From: Merdiplasma sp045118075
GTDB lineage: Bacteria; Bacillota; Clostridia; Lachnospirales; Lachnospiraceae
Reading direction: 5' to 3'
Length of the DNA stretch: 30,913 bases
NCBI GenBank assembly: GCA_045118075.1
Contig: JBGUOI010000188.1
Location: forward strand, 1 to 30,913
Shown here in pieces: positions 15,408 to 23,669 of this stretch. The notes below the pieces were generated by a model. That model made no database searches. It was not told where the DNA came from and saw nothing but the letters and a program-made list of their open reading frames with translations. The position numbers and the translations under genes are program-made. Numbering within the stretch: position 1 is the first letter of the stretch; each line of letters opens with the position of its first letter.

Positions 15408-16760
15408 TTACCAGCGAACCAGGGTCAGCAAACATCCGCCCGCGGGAAGCGTCACCGAAAGATTCCCCTCCGGAACGGGGATCTCTTCGCCGGTCACCAG
15501 GTTCGTCATGGTCATGGGCCGCTCCGGCATCGGGATCGAAAGGACTGCCTCGTTCCCGTCATTGTTGAGCGCCGTGATCACAGCCTCATTACCGAGTATC
15601 CTGGCAAAGGCATACTGGCGGTTCGTCAGCAGCAGCTCACGGTATCGCCCCGTGCGAAGTGCTTCATGCTCGCGGCGGCACTTGCCCAGGAAGGTGATGT
15701 ACTCGACCAGGCCGGGTATCGGAGGATCCTGGCTGATCTGATCAAGATCAATGGCGGGGCGGAGCGCCTGATCGCCATCCTCTTTCCTTCCGCGGATTCC
15801 CCATTCCGATCCGTAGTAGATCGATGGCATGCCGGGCAGGGTGTAGAGCAGCGTATAGACACAGCGCACATGAGCCTGGTCGTTAAGCTTGTCAGGAAGG
15901 CGCGACACATCATGGTTGTCTGCGAAGCTGTAAAGGACACGGCCGTTGTAGATTCCCGCGTTCTCACCGAACTGCCGGCGAATGGTATGGGCGATCTCAA
16001 AGTAATTATGGTCATTGTGGCCGGAGTAGAGCCCTTTGTGCAGCTCATAGTTGGTCACGGAATGAAGCATCTCATTGTTGGCCCAGCGGGCGTAATCCCC
16101 GTGGATCACCTCACCCAGAAGGAAGAAATCCTCTTTCAGGCTTCCCGTCATCCACCGCATCTCACGCATGAAATCAAAGTCGAGCACGTCAGCGCAGTCT
16201 AGCCTGATGCCGTCGATGTCAAAGGCTTCCACCCAGAAACGAATCACGTCAAAAAGGTAATCCTTTACCTCGCGGTGCTGGAAATTGAGATTGACCAGGT
16301 CGTTGCAGCCGCGCCATGATTCGTAGGAAAAACCGTCATTCCAGGCGCTGTTCCAATCAAAGTTGATGCCTTTATACCACCAGCGGTACGGAGAATTCTC
16401 CCGGTTCTTTTTTATATCCTCGAATGCAAAGAACTCCCTACCCGTATGATTGAAGACTCCATCCACGATGACCCGGATGCCGAGGGCATGGGCTCTATCC
16501 ACGAACGCCCTGAAATCATCATTGTCACCCAGCCGGCGGTCCACATTCCGGTAATCGATCGTGTCATAGCCGTGCGTGGACGATTCAAAAAGCGGCCCGA
16601 TATAGAGGGCGTCGCAGCCGATGGATGCAATGTGGTCCAGCCAGGGCATCATATCCCGAAGGCGATGTTCCACCCCTGTGCGGGGATTGACAAACGGTGC
16701 CCCTGAAAGGCCCAGCGGATAGATATGGTAAAATGAAGCAGTCTCATACCACTTGCTCAT
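15408..16760 (-). CDS. GH13 alpha-amylase family glycoside hydrolase (intracellular)
   Basis: A 450-residue alpha-glucan enzyme of the GH13 barrel type. The four conserved regions are present: DGVFNH (100-105), GIRLDCADV with nucleophile D188, LLGEV with acid/base E217, and FADNHD with D284. The barrel begins at once (WYETASFYHIYPLG) with no signal peptide and no CBM, so it is cytoplasmic and probably acts on maltodextrins or glycogen-derived oligosaccharides (neopullulanase, cyclomaltodextrinase or maltogenic amylase are possible); substrate cannot be fixed by reading. RBS GGAGG is nine bases before the ATG. It lies directly upstream of glgB. Confidence 0.9.
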   Translation of the reverse strand: MSKWYETASFYHIYPLGLSGAPFVNPRTGVEHRLRDMMPWLDHIASIGCDALYIGPLFESSTHGYDTIDYRNVDRRLGDNDDFRAFVDRAHALGIRVIVDGVFNHTGREFFAFEDIKKNRENSPYRWWYKGINFDWNSAWNDGFSYESWRGCNDLVNLNFQHREVKDYLFDVIRFWVEAFDIDGIRLDCADVLDFDFMREMRWMTGSLKEDFFLLGEVIHGDYARWANNEMLHSVTNYELHKGLYSGHNDHNYFEIAHTIRRQFGENAGIYNGRVLYSFADNHDVSRLPDKLNDQAHVRCVYTLLYTLPGMPSIYYGSEWGIRGRKEDGDQALRPAIDLDQISQDPPIPGLVEYITFLGKCRREHEALRTGRYRELLLTNRQYAFARILGNEAVITALNNDGNEAVLSIPMPERPMTMTNLVTGEEIPVPEGNLSVTLPAGGCLLTLVRW

Positions 16761-16788
16761 AGGCAGTTTCCTCCGATTTCATTTTTTG

Positions 16789-16820
16789 AAAAAACAGGCT
16801 CCGGTTCAGCCAAATGCCTG
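16789..16820 (-). terminator. Terminator of the TPR-AAA protein transcript
   Basis: Stem CAGGC (16795-16799) with GCCTG (16816-16820), the loop allowing an inner GG/CC pairing, followed on the minus strand by TTTTTT. A second hairpin without a T-run (TCCGGC-AAA-GCCGGA) lies closer to the gene at about 16827-16841. Together they fill the gap between the TPR-AAA gene and the GH13 gene. Confidence 0.6.
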
Positions 16821-16882
16821 GCGGCATCCGGCTTTGCCGGAGTCTTCCGGGACAGTTTTTTCTGCCCTTATCTGAAGATCCC

Positions 16883-19800
16883 TCAGTCGAGATCTCTTTC
16901 TTTCACAATGATCCGGCCTTCCGGGTCGAAGCGCTTTTTGCCGCCGAAGATCCTGTGGGAAGCCTTGTTTGCTTTTGCGAGTGCTTTGTCCACCATCTCA
17001 AGCGCATTGCTGACCGACACTTCCTCGCCCTGGTCCTTCCGGCTGTCGATCCTGGCTGCAAGCACGATCTCCGCCTCCTCGGAAAGGACATAGTCCTGAT
17101 CATCCGCATAGACCTTGACGAAGTTGACCATCTCCTGCGTCGTGAACATCGGGATATGGATCTCGGAAGTAAACTTCATTGTCAGACGCGGATGTCGAAG
17201 CAGCAGGTCATGCAGATACTTCTGCTCATCCTCGAGGATGACGATCAGTCCGTCTGTCCGAAATTCCATGGCAGTCGTCAGCTGATCGGCCACGGAATCG
17301 TCCAGGTCGCCGGCTTCCTCCACCAGGAGAATGCCTCCCGCGATCTTCGCCACGGTCGCCGCGATATCCTTGCGGTTCAGGTCGGTGGCGTAGATCCTGG
17401 CCATCTTCACATACTGTTTTCCCTTCTCCTTGGCGATCGCCTTGGCAAGGTTCGTGCCGATGGTCGTCTTGCCGCTTCCATGGCCGCCGAAGATCAGCAC
17501 ATTTCCGGTGCGTGATGTCCGGTCCGTTCCCTTCGCCACTGCCTGCATGATCGCGGTATGGATCTGCGCATCCAGGTTGCCGACATCCAGATATCCCTTG
17601 AAAAGCTCCTGCTGGTCGGGTGAAAGCAGGTATCGTTTCTTGGGAGGAGTCTTCTGCTCCGGCTGTGGGGCGGGCTGTTCTTCCGGCGCGGCCGCCTCCG
17701 GCTGTGCCGGAGCGTCTGTCTGAGTCTGAGCGGCTTCCTGATCAGCGCTCTCATCCCCGGCTTCTTCGGAAGGCTCACTCTCCCCGGCTGCTTCTTCATC
17801 GGCAGCAGGCGCCTCTTCCTCTTCTTTCTTCTCTCCGCCGGCATTAAGCTGTGCCTCGATCCTGGCTGCGAGAAGGTCCGTCTCATCCTGCGTCATTTCC
17901 CCGGCAGTGCTTTCCTGATCCGGAGCCGTCTGGATTTCTTCTTCCGGCGCAGCTTTCTCCTCTGTCTCGACCGGGGTCGAATGATAGATCCTGGCGATCT
18001 CCTCAGCGGGGAGCATTCGGGTCTTGGCCTTGATGATCTCTTCCATGGTGCTGTCCGGCTGAGTGCTTAAGTCATCCCAGGGTTTGCGCTTAAGCTGCGC
18101 TTCCCGGACATATTCTCCCTCCCCGTAGTTTTCCATGGGAGGCAGCGGTTTTGTTTTCCGTTTCTCTTTCGGCTGTGCCTCTTCCGGCTCAGCCTCCGGC
18201 TGTTTATCCTCCGAAGCGGGTGCCTCCTCCACGGCAGGTTCATTTTCTACGGTCTGTGCCGGTTCGTCGTCGAATGCCTCCACCAGCTCGCCGGCTGTGG
18301 GGATCACCTCGGTCATCGGTTCGGCCGCGCCTTCTGATTCGTCCGGAATACGAACTTCCTTCTCTTCCCCGGCTTTCTCTTCATATGCCGGTGACACCCC
18401 CATATTCAGAAGCGCTTCATCCACTGCGGAGAGGACACCTGCCGGTGCCTGGCCCCTGTTTACGGCTGCCTGGGACCGGGAGGCCGCTTCGCGTACTTCA
18501 TGTCCGCGTTCTCCCATAGACAGCAGTACGTCATCCAGTGTCAGCTGTCCGGCCGCTCTCTTTTTCTCAAGGTCCGGGATATTAAGGCTGGGTCTCTTAA
18601 ACAGGTTTCTGGCAGCTTCCTGGTCCTTCTTGGAGGCTTCGATCAATTCATCGGCAGCTTCTTCGTCCGGATCGTTATATTCCATCCGGCCCACTTTACC
18701 GACGATCTCTCTCATGGAAGCTGCGATCTCCGACTGTCGCTGCTGCGGAGTTTTCTCAGGTTCCGGTTCCGGGAGCGGCTCCGGCTTGGCCGGCGCTTCT
18801 GCTTCTACGGCTTCTTCCGGCTCTTCCGCCTCGACGGCTTCCTCCGCCGCTGCCGGCTCTTCTGCTTCGGCAGCCTCTTCTGCCTTTGCCGGTTCCTCTG
18901 CTTCGGCGATCTCTTCTGCCGCTGCCGGCTCTTCTGCTTCGGCGATCTCTTCCGCCGCTGCCGGCGCCTCTTCCTGGACGATCTCTTCTGCTTCGACGGT
19001 CTCTTCCGCCGCTGCCGGCGCCTCCGGCTCTGCAGCAGCTTCTTTCTTTTCAAAGACCTGCGTCGCCGCAAGGTCGATTCCGGTCTGTACCGGTTCCTCA
19101 GCGGCGGTGTTCTTTTCGAACACCTGTGTCGGCTCCTCCGGTTCGGCATTCTTCTCGAATACCTGTGTCATTCCCACACTGTCCGGTGCCGCTGCGGCAG
19201 CAGCGGAGGCCTCTTCTTCGGCTTCCTCCGGCTGCGTCACTTTCGCCAGTTCTTCTGCGATCGTCTTTTCCGTGTCTGCAACGATGGAATCTGCCAGCGT
19301 AGTATTTTCACTTCCTACGATCTGTTTTTCCTGCCCGATCCTGTCTTCAGCTTTCTCAGGCTCTTCTTCCATGCTGAAACGGCTGTCATAGATCTCCTGC
19401 TGTTTCGGAGTCAGGGCTGCATAACGTTTTTTCAGCTCGAGTGCCTTGATCACATACTTGCCGCTGTGGAACCAAAGGACCAGGTCATCGCAGGCGGCAA
19501 TGCATTCTTCCATCCGGTCTGCCTGCTGATAAAGCCTTGCAAGCTCATATGCATACTTTTCGTTGTATTCCTCACTGATATATTCTTTGAGGATATCGAT
19601 CTGCTCATCCAGGGAAGAGCCTCTTCCCTTGTAGATCTTATATTTCAGGATATAACGGTTCGTATCATGCGGCGCAGCCTGGACATACTCGGTATAATAC
19701 TGGATCGCCTCGTCAAACTGCTTCTGCGCGACGCTCACTTCCACGAGCCGGTACAGGATGCTCCTGCCCACCGGGGTCCGCTTATAGGCTCTCACGAGCA

Positions 19801-19984
19801 GCGCCTTGCTGTCCTCATAGCGTCCCACCGCCTCGTAAACTTCACTGATCAGGCACAGCGTATTGATATTGCGCACCTTGCGCCAGTCCACCTGATCTGC
19901 CGCCTCGGCAGCCGCAGTATAGTTTTCCTGATCGATCAGTTTCCGGATCTCTTCCAGTTTGAGACTGTATTCGTTCTTGTCCAC
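16883..19984 (-). CDS. TPR protein with long acidic linker and C-terminal AAA-like ATPase domain
   Basis: A 1033-residue cytoplasmic protein of unknown function. Residues 1-210 are TPR-like helical repeats (AADQVDWRKVRNIN, ALLVRAYKRTP, EAIQYYTEYVQ), a protein-binding scaffold. About 210-790 is Glu/Ala/Pro-rich and presumably disordered, with AEEIAEAEEP-type repeats and three TQVFEK motifs at T273, T286 and T308. The C-terminal 240 residues are a CbbX/SpoVK-like AAA module: Walker A FGGHGSGKTT near 830, Walker B GGILLVEEAG near 880 (Glu where Asp is usual) and LTMKFTSEIHIPMFT where family members have an Arg (SRF). The GTG at 19982-19984 has GAGGTG six bases upstream; a GTG three codons earlier has no usable RBS spacing. 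It follows trkH by 49 bases. Confidence 0.8.
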   Translation of the reverse strand: MDKNEYSLKLEEIRKLIDQENYTAAAEAADQVDWRKVRNINTLCLISEVYEAVGRYEDSKALLVRAYKRTPVGRSILYRLVEVSVAQKQFDEAIQYYTEYVQAAPHDTNRYILKYKIYKGRGSSLDEQIDILKEYISEEYNEKYAYELARLYQQADRMEECIAACDDLVLWFHSGKYVIKALELKKRYAALTPKQQEIYDSRFSMEEEPEKAEDRIGQEKQIVGSENTTLADSIVADTEKTIAEELAKVTQPEEAEEEASAAAAAAPDSVGMTQVFEKNAEPEEPTQVFEKNTAAEEPVQTGIDLAATQVFEKKEAAAEPEAPAAAEETVEAEEIVQEEAPAAAEEIAEAEEPAAAEEIAEAEEPAKAEEAAEAEEPAAAEEAVEAEEPEEAVEAEAPAKPEPLPEPEPEKTPQQRQSEIAASMREIVGKVGRMEYNDPDEEAADELIEASKKDQEAARNLFKRPSLNIPDLEKKRAAGQLTLDDVLLSMGERGHEVREAASRSQAAVNRGQAPAGVLSAVDEALLNMGVSPAYEEKAGEEKEVRIPDESEGAAEPMTEVIPTAGELVEAFDDEPAQTVENEPAVEEAPASEDKQPEAEPEEAQPKEKRKTKPLPPMENYGEGEYVREAQLKRKPWDDLSTQPDSTMEEIIKAKTRMLPAEEIARIYHSTPVETEEKAAPEEEIQTAPDQESTAGEMTQDETDLLAARIEAQLNAGGEKKEEEEAPAADEEAAGESEPSEEAGDESADQEAAQTQTDAPAQPEAAAPEEQPAPQPEQKTPPKKRYLLSPDQQELFKGYLDVGNLDAQIHTAIMQAVAKGTDRTSRTGNVLIFGGHGSGKTTIGTNLAKAIAKEKGKQYVKMARIYATDLNRKDIAATVAKIAGGILLVEEAGDLDDSVADQLTTAMEFRTDGLIVILEDEQKYLHDLLLRHPRLTMKFTSEIHIPMFTTQEMVNFVKVYADDQDYVLSEEAEIVLAARIDSRKDQGEEVSVSNALEMVDKALAKANKASHRIFGGKKRFDPEGRIIVKERDLD

Positions 19985-20033
19985 TTTCTTCACCTCTTAT
20001 GCAGTACGATCCGCATTATTGCCTTTATGGTCT

Positions 20034-21473
20034 TTACCTGGTCCAGGTGCTCTTGTGGAGCATCACCAGAATGGGGAACAGTTCCAGGCGGCCGGCGATC
20101 ATATCGAAGGTCAGCACCACCTTTGAAAACAGCGACAGATCCGCGTAGTTGCCCGCGGGACCCACCACCGAAAGGCCGGGCCCGATATTATTGAGAGTAG
20201 CCGCGACCGACGTAAACGTGGTCTCCAGGTCAAATCCGTTCAGGGAGATGAGCAGGACAGAGATCACGAAGATAAACAGATAGGAGCAGATAAACACGTT
20301 CGTTGCCCGAAGGACGGAATGCTCGAGCAGCTTTCCGCCCACCCGGATCTTGCGCACTCCGCTCGGATGGATCATCTGGTCGATCTCCTTGGAGACCGTC
20401 TTGGCCATGATCTGTATGCGGGACACTTTGATGCCGCCGCCGGTACTTCCCGCGCAGGCACCGATAAACATCAGCGTTACCAGCAGCGTCCTCGAGAAGG
20501 TCGGCCACACGTTAAAGTCCGCCGTGGAAAATCCCGTAGTCGTGATCAGGGATCCCACCTGGAAAGCCGCATCTCTTACCGCCTTTCCGCCGGCTCCCGG
20601 ATACAGGGGCATGATATTGATCGAGATCAGCACGATGGATGCCGCTATGATGGACAGATAGACGATCACCTCACTGATCGAAAAGACTTCCTTGAACCGG
20701 CGCTTGTAGATCAGGTAGTAAACGTTGAAATTAATGCCGAACATGATCATGAAGATCGTGATGACCACCTGCTGGAATGCCGTAACAGATCCCATGGAGT
20801 CGTTAAGGAATCCGAATCCGCCGGTGCCGGCTGTTCCGAAGGATGTCAGCATCGATTCGTACAGCGGCATACCTCCGATCAGCAGGATGACCATTTCCAT
20901 GACCGTCAGCGCCATATAGAGGGCATACAAAGTGAATGCTGTCGTACGTACTTTCGGCACAAGCTTCTTCACTGACGGGCCCGGGCTCTCTGCTTTCATC
21001 AGGAACATATCGCTGCCGCCTGCCAGGGGCAGGATAGCAATGATGAAGACAAGCACTCCCATACCGCCGATCCAGTGCGTGAAGGAACGCCAGAAGAGCA
21101 GGCAGCGCGGCAGGCACTCCACGTCTCTTAAGATGCTGGCACCGGTGGTGGTAAATCCGGACGCCGTCTCAAACACCGCGTCCACCATATGCGGGATATA
21201 GCCGGAGATCCTGAACGGAAGCGCGCCGAATATACTGACGACCAGCCAGGAGAGCGCCACCGCCGCAAAACCTTCTCTCGAATAAAGTTTTTTATTTTTC
21301 GGCCTGAAATAGACCGACAGAAGTCCGAGCGCCAGGCAGATCAGCATTGTGATCAGTATGGCCAGACCGTCCTTCTCGTGATAGATCCCTGCGCAGATCA
21401 GCGGAGGCACCATAAACATGGCCTCAAAATTCAGGATCCATCCCAGCACATATAAGACCATTCCGTAATTCAT
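20034..21473 (-). CDS. trkH: Potassium uptake transporter membrane subunit, TrkH/KtrB type
   Basis: Integral membrane channel-like subunit for K+ uptake, gated by the cytosolic TrkA protein encoded just upstream. The 479 residues are almost entirely hydrophobic helices arranged as four M1-P-M2 repeats. Pore-loop signatures include ETASGFTTTGAS (near 103), FGTAGTGGFG (near 215), ITTTGFSTADFN (near 315) and SVAATLNNIGPGLS (near 430), the last with the usual C-terminal pore. The end LFPILVMLHKSTWTR is typical. It starts 14 bases after the trkA stop with a weak AAAGGG ribosome site. Ion selectivity (K+ against Na+ coupling) cannot be read. Confidence 0.95.
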   Translation of the reverse strand: MNYGMVLYVLGWILNFEAMFMVPPLICAGIYHEKDGLAILITMLICLALGLLSVYFRPKNKKLYSREGFAAVALSWLVVSIFGALPFRISGYIPHMVDAVFETASGFTTTGASILRDVECLPRCLLFWRSFTHWIGGMGVLVFIIAILPLAGGSDMFLMKAESPGPSVKKLVPKVRTTAFTLYALYMALTVMEMVILLIGGMPLYESMLTSFGTAGTGGFGFLNDSMGSVTAFQQVVITIFMIMFGINFNVYYLIYKRRFKEVFSISEVIVYLSIIAASIVLISINIMPLYPGAGGKAVRDAAFQVGSLITTTGFSTADFNVWPTFSRTLLVTLMFIGACAGSTGGGIKVSRIQIMAKTVSKEIDQMIHPSGVRKIRVGGKLLEHSVLRATNVFICSYLFIFVISVLLISLNGFDLETTFTSVAATLNNIGPGLSVVGPAGNYADLSLFSKVVLTFDMIAGRLELFPILVMLHKSTWTR

Positions 21474-21487
21474 CGCAAATATGCCCT

Positions 21488-22846
21488 TTATCTTTCAAAA
21501 ATGTCATTGATGTCATTAAGTCCGGTCGTAGTAGTTACGACAATCACCGTATCGTCCGGCTGCAGAACATCGCGTCCTCTGGGAAGGATGATTCTGCCGC
21601 CGCGGGTGATGCAGGCAATCAGGACGTCATCGCGCAGCTGAAGTTCCTGAAGCGGAACATTCTGTTTATCGAAATTCTTCTGGATATGGAATTCCAGTGC
21701 TTCTGCCTTGTTGTCAACGATCCAGTGCAGTGTTTCCACATTGCTGCCCAGTGAGTTTTTCCTTGCTCTGACATACTGGAGGATGTACTCCGCCGTCAGG
21801 TTCCTGGGATGGATGGTCGTATCAAGGTCCAGCGTGTCAATGACTTCGTCGAACACGATCTTATTGATCTTCGTCACGATCTTGCGCACATTTGATTTGC
21901 GGGCAAACAGAGAGAGAATGATATTCTCCTCGTCAAAATCCGTCAGCGCCACAAAGCCTTCCATGGCATCCAGGTCTTCCTCCATGAGCAGCTGCCGGTC
22001 GGAGCCGTCGCCGTGGATGATCGTCGCTTTCGGGAAACGCTCGGATAAAAGCTCACAGCGGTTGAGCTTCTTCTCGATGACCTTAACATTGATGCCGTAG
22101 TCGATCAGCATCTGCGTGAGATAGAACCCGATGTCGCTCCCGCCGATGATCATGACATTCCGGCATTTATTGGTCTGAATGCCGATCTTGCTGAAGAACT
22201 CTTCCTCAGAAGCTGCCTGGGATACGATCGAGATCACATCACCGCTTCTGAGCACATACTCGCCGCTGGGGATCACAATATTACCGTCCCTCTCCACCGT
22301 ACAGACAAGCACGTTGCAGCGCAGCTTCTGGTGCATCTGCATCAGGTTGAGACCGTCCAGCACAGATGCCTCCGGAATCCTGAAGCGAAGAAGTTCCACT
22401 CTGCCTTTGGCGAAAGTATCGATCTCGATCGCTGACGGCGATTTCAAAAGTCTTGCGATCTCCCGGGCAGCTGTCAGCTCCTGGTTGATCACCATGGCCA
22501 ATCCGAGTTCTTCCTTCAGGAAGCCCAATTCCTGGTTGTATTCCGGGTTCCTGACCCTGGCAATGGTATGGCATCCGCCTGCTTTTTTAGCGATCAGGCA
22601 GCACAAAAGATTAAGTTCATCCGAACCGGTCACGGCGATCACCAGATCCGTATGGGCGATATCTGCCTCGGTCAACACCCCGTAGCTGGCGCCGTTGCCT
22701 ACGGTTCCCATGATATCATAGCGGGCACACAGGTCTTCCACCACGTGCTCGTTCTTATCGATCACCGTCACATCGTCCTGCTCACGGCTAAGAATGGCGG
22801 CTAGCTGTTCGCCGACTTTTCCGCAGCCGACAATAATAATCTTCAC
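21488..22846 (-). CDS. trkA: Trk/Ktr potassium uptake regulatory subunit TrkA
   Basis: Cytosolic NAD(H)/ATP-binding gating ring of the K+ transporter. The 452 residues are two tandem RCK units: RCK_N 1 begins KIIIVGCGKVGEQLAAIL (GxGxxG), RCK_C 1 near 140-220, RCK_N 2 begins RNVMIIGGSDIGFYL near 228, RCK_C 2 near 370-450 ending DDTVIVVTTTTGLNDI. RCK_C domains of KtrA-like proteins are known c-di-AMP receptors, and gdpP is about 8 kb away. The start is GTG (22844-22846) with GGAGG eight bases upstream. It is first in a trkA-trkH-TPR/AAA gene set. Confidence 0.95.
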   Translation of the reverse strand: MKIIIVGCGKVGEQLAAILSREQDDVTVIDKNEHVVEDLCARYDIMGTVGNGASYGVLTEADIAHTDLVIAVTGSDELNLLCCLIAKKAGGCHTIARVRNPEYNQELGFLKEELGLAMVINQELTAAREIARLLKSPSAIEIDTFAKGRVELLRFRIPEASVLDGLNLMQMHQKLRCNVLVCTVERDGNIVIPSGEYVLRSGDVISIVSQAASEEEFFSKIGIQTNKCRNVMIIGGSDIGFYLTQMLIDYGINVKVIEKKLNRCELLSERFPKATIIHGDGSDRQLLMEEDLDAMEGFVALTDFDEENIILSLFARKSNVRKIVTKINKIVFDEVIDTLDLDTTIHPRNLTAEYILQYVRARKNSLGSNVETLHWIVDNKAEALEFHIQKNFDKQNVPLQELQLRDDVLIACITRGGRIILPRGRDVLQPDDTVIVVTTTTGLNDINDIFER

Positions 22847-22903
22847 GTCATTATCCTCCGCTCATACAATCATTATCCTGAGTTTACTGCGGCACTGCGG
22901 CCG

Positions 22904-22921
22904 GGGGGAATAGAATCCCCC
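22904..22921. promoter_or_regulatory. 18-bp inverted repeat in the trkA leader
   Basis: GGGGGA (22904-22909) and TCCCCC (22916-22921) flank a six-base loop, about 60 bases before the trkA start and downstream of its predicted promoter. It could be an operator or an RNA hairpin. There is no T-run, so it is not a terminator. Function is unknown. Confidence 0.4.
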
Positions 22922-22946
22922 TATATTACAGTTTCTTAACATTACA

Positions 22947-22975
22947 ATGATATCAGAAAGCGGCCTCTTTCACAA
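22947..22975 (-). promoter_or_regulatory. Putative promoter of trkA-trkH
   Basis: Minus strand TTGTGA (22970-22975), 17 bases, then TATCAT (22947-22952) preceded by TGA (extended -10). It begins right at the end of the terminator T-tract at 22976-22984, leaving a leader of roughly 95 bases that contains the GGGGGA inverted repeat. Confidence 0.55.
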
Positions 22976-23004
22976 TATAAAAAAGAGTGCGCATGCACAC
23001 TCTT
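22976..23004 (-). terminator. Terminator 2 of the 23.0-23.5 kb locus
   Basis: Stem AAGAGTG (22983-22989) with CACTCTT (22998-23004) around a GCATGC core; the minus strand continues TTTTTTATATT. It is the second of two consecutive minus-strand terminators and insulates trkA from upstream transcription. Confidence 0.8.
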
Positions 23005-23010
23005 CGCTCA

Positions 23011-23043
23011 AATAAAAACTGCCGCTGGAGATCAGCGGCAGTT
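23011..23043 (-). terminator. Terminator 1 of the 23.0-23.5 kb locus
   Basis: Perfect 11-bp stem AACTGCCGCTG (23017-23027) with CAGCGGCAGTT (23033-23043), five-base loop, followed on the minus strand by TTTTTATTT. The stem overlaps the last stop codon (23042-23044) of the decayed frame upstream. Confidence 0.9.
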
Positions 23044-23544
23044 ATAATTCCATATTCAGTTTTATTTGATTCATGCTTTCCTCTGCATGTGATATTTTTT
23101 TATTGGTGACGACCGATGCTCTTTTTCCTGCTCTATATAAAAATACATCCGGTACTGTTTTGCGCCCGGTCTCCTCACCGAAGCCGCTGCCGATGTATTT
23201 TAAAGTTTCAGAATTACGGATCTTATAAAGACTCTTTCAATAAAAACAAGTTCAATATGTAATCCTCTGAAATACGTCCTGATCCTGTCCGGTTGGATGT
23301 TGATTCCGGTCCGCTGAGCACTTACGGTCTGTTTGTCGAATATAAAAGATTCTTACGGATTCCGGAGATCGGGGGTTTGTCTGCAGGAAACATCCAGCTG
23401 TTCAACAAGATTCAGATGGCGAAAGAATTCAGTGTCCATTGGTCCAAATACCTCCTCTCCCAAATTTATTATATCAACAACACCTGTTGCGCCGCCGTCG
23501 TCGTTAAAGTCCGACAGCAACTGTGCTGTGTTGATGGTGCTATC
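23042..23544 (-). pseudogene. Probable decayed gene (fragmented minus-strand frames)
   Basis: No single long frame exists here, but three minus-strand segments read like protein. Segment 1 is open from 23544 to TAA at 23353-23355 (63 codons, containing LLSDFNDDGGATGVVDI and MDTEFFRHLNLVEQLDV); within it an ATG at 23437-23439 has a GGAGAGGAGGT site and would encode 28 residues. Segment 2 (23223-23321, another frame) contains ISEDYILNLFLLKES. Segment 3 (23042-23236, a third frame, 64 residues) contains VPDVFLYRAGKRASVV and AEESMNQIKLNMEL and ends exactly at a strong terminator. A consensus-like promoter lies at the 5' end. This arrangement suggests one gene broken by a stop and frameshifts; G+C is lower than in neighbours. 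I do not recognise the family. A short functional peptide or leader RNA is the alternative. Confidence 0.45.
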
Positions 23545-23570
23545 CTAACACCTCTCCCGCGATTTGTCAA
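23542..23570 (-). promoter_or_regulatory. Strong sigma-70-type promoter of the decayed locus
   Basis: Minus strand TTGACA (23565-23570, perfect -35), 17-base spacer, TAGGAT (23542-23547). It is one of the best promoter matches in the window, yet no intact long gene follows it before the two terminators at 23043 and 23004. Confidence 0.65.
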
Positions 23571-23601
23571 TTAATATTGTGTTAAAAATGTATTTTTTCT
23601 T

Positions 23602-23640
23602 ATAAAAAGAATGGAGGCGGTCATTTTGTCCGTCTCCATT
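23602..23640 (-). terminator. Terminator of degV
   Basis: Stem of 11 positions, 23610-23620 with 23630-23640 (AATGGAG/CTCCATT outer part, one mismatch on the minus strand), eight-base loop, then TTCTTTTTAT on the minus strand. It lies 30 bases after the degV stop. Confidence 0.75.
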
Positions 23641-23669
23641 GTCATAGTTGTATATATTTTCTGATTATT

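Noticed and set aside
18135..20194. Long plus-strand Ser/Ala- and Phe/Arg-rich frames
   Set aside because: They are shadows of the Glu/Ala-rich linker of the TPR-AAA gene, whose codons are free of stops on the opposite strand.
22847..22946. c-di-AMP (ydaO-type) riboswitch upstream of trkA
   Set aside because: The leader is under 100 bases and shows none of the conserved blocks I would expect; only a simple dyad is visible.
23293..23574. Plus-strand frame of 93 residues opposite the decayed locus
   Set aside because: It starts at TTG without a ribosome binding site or promoter, while promoter and terminators of the locus are all on the minus strand. It remains a minor alternative.
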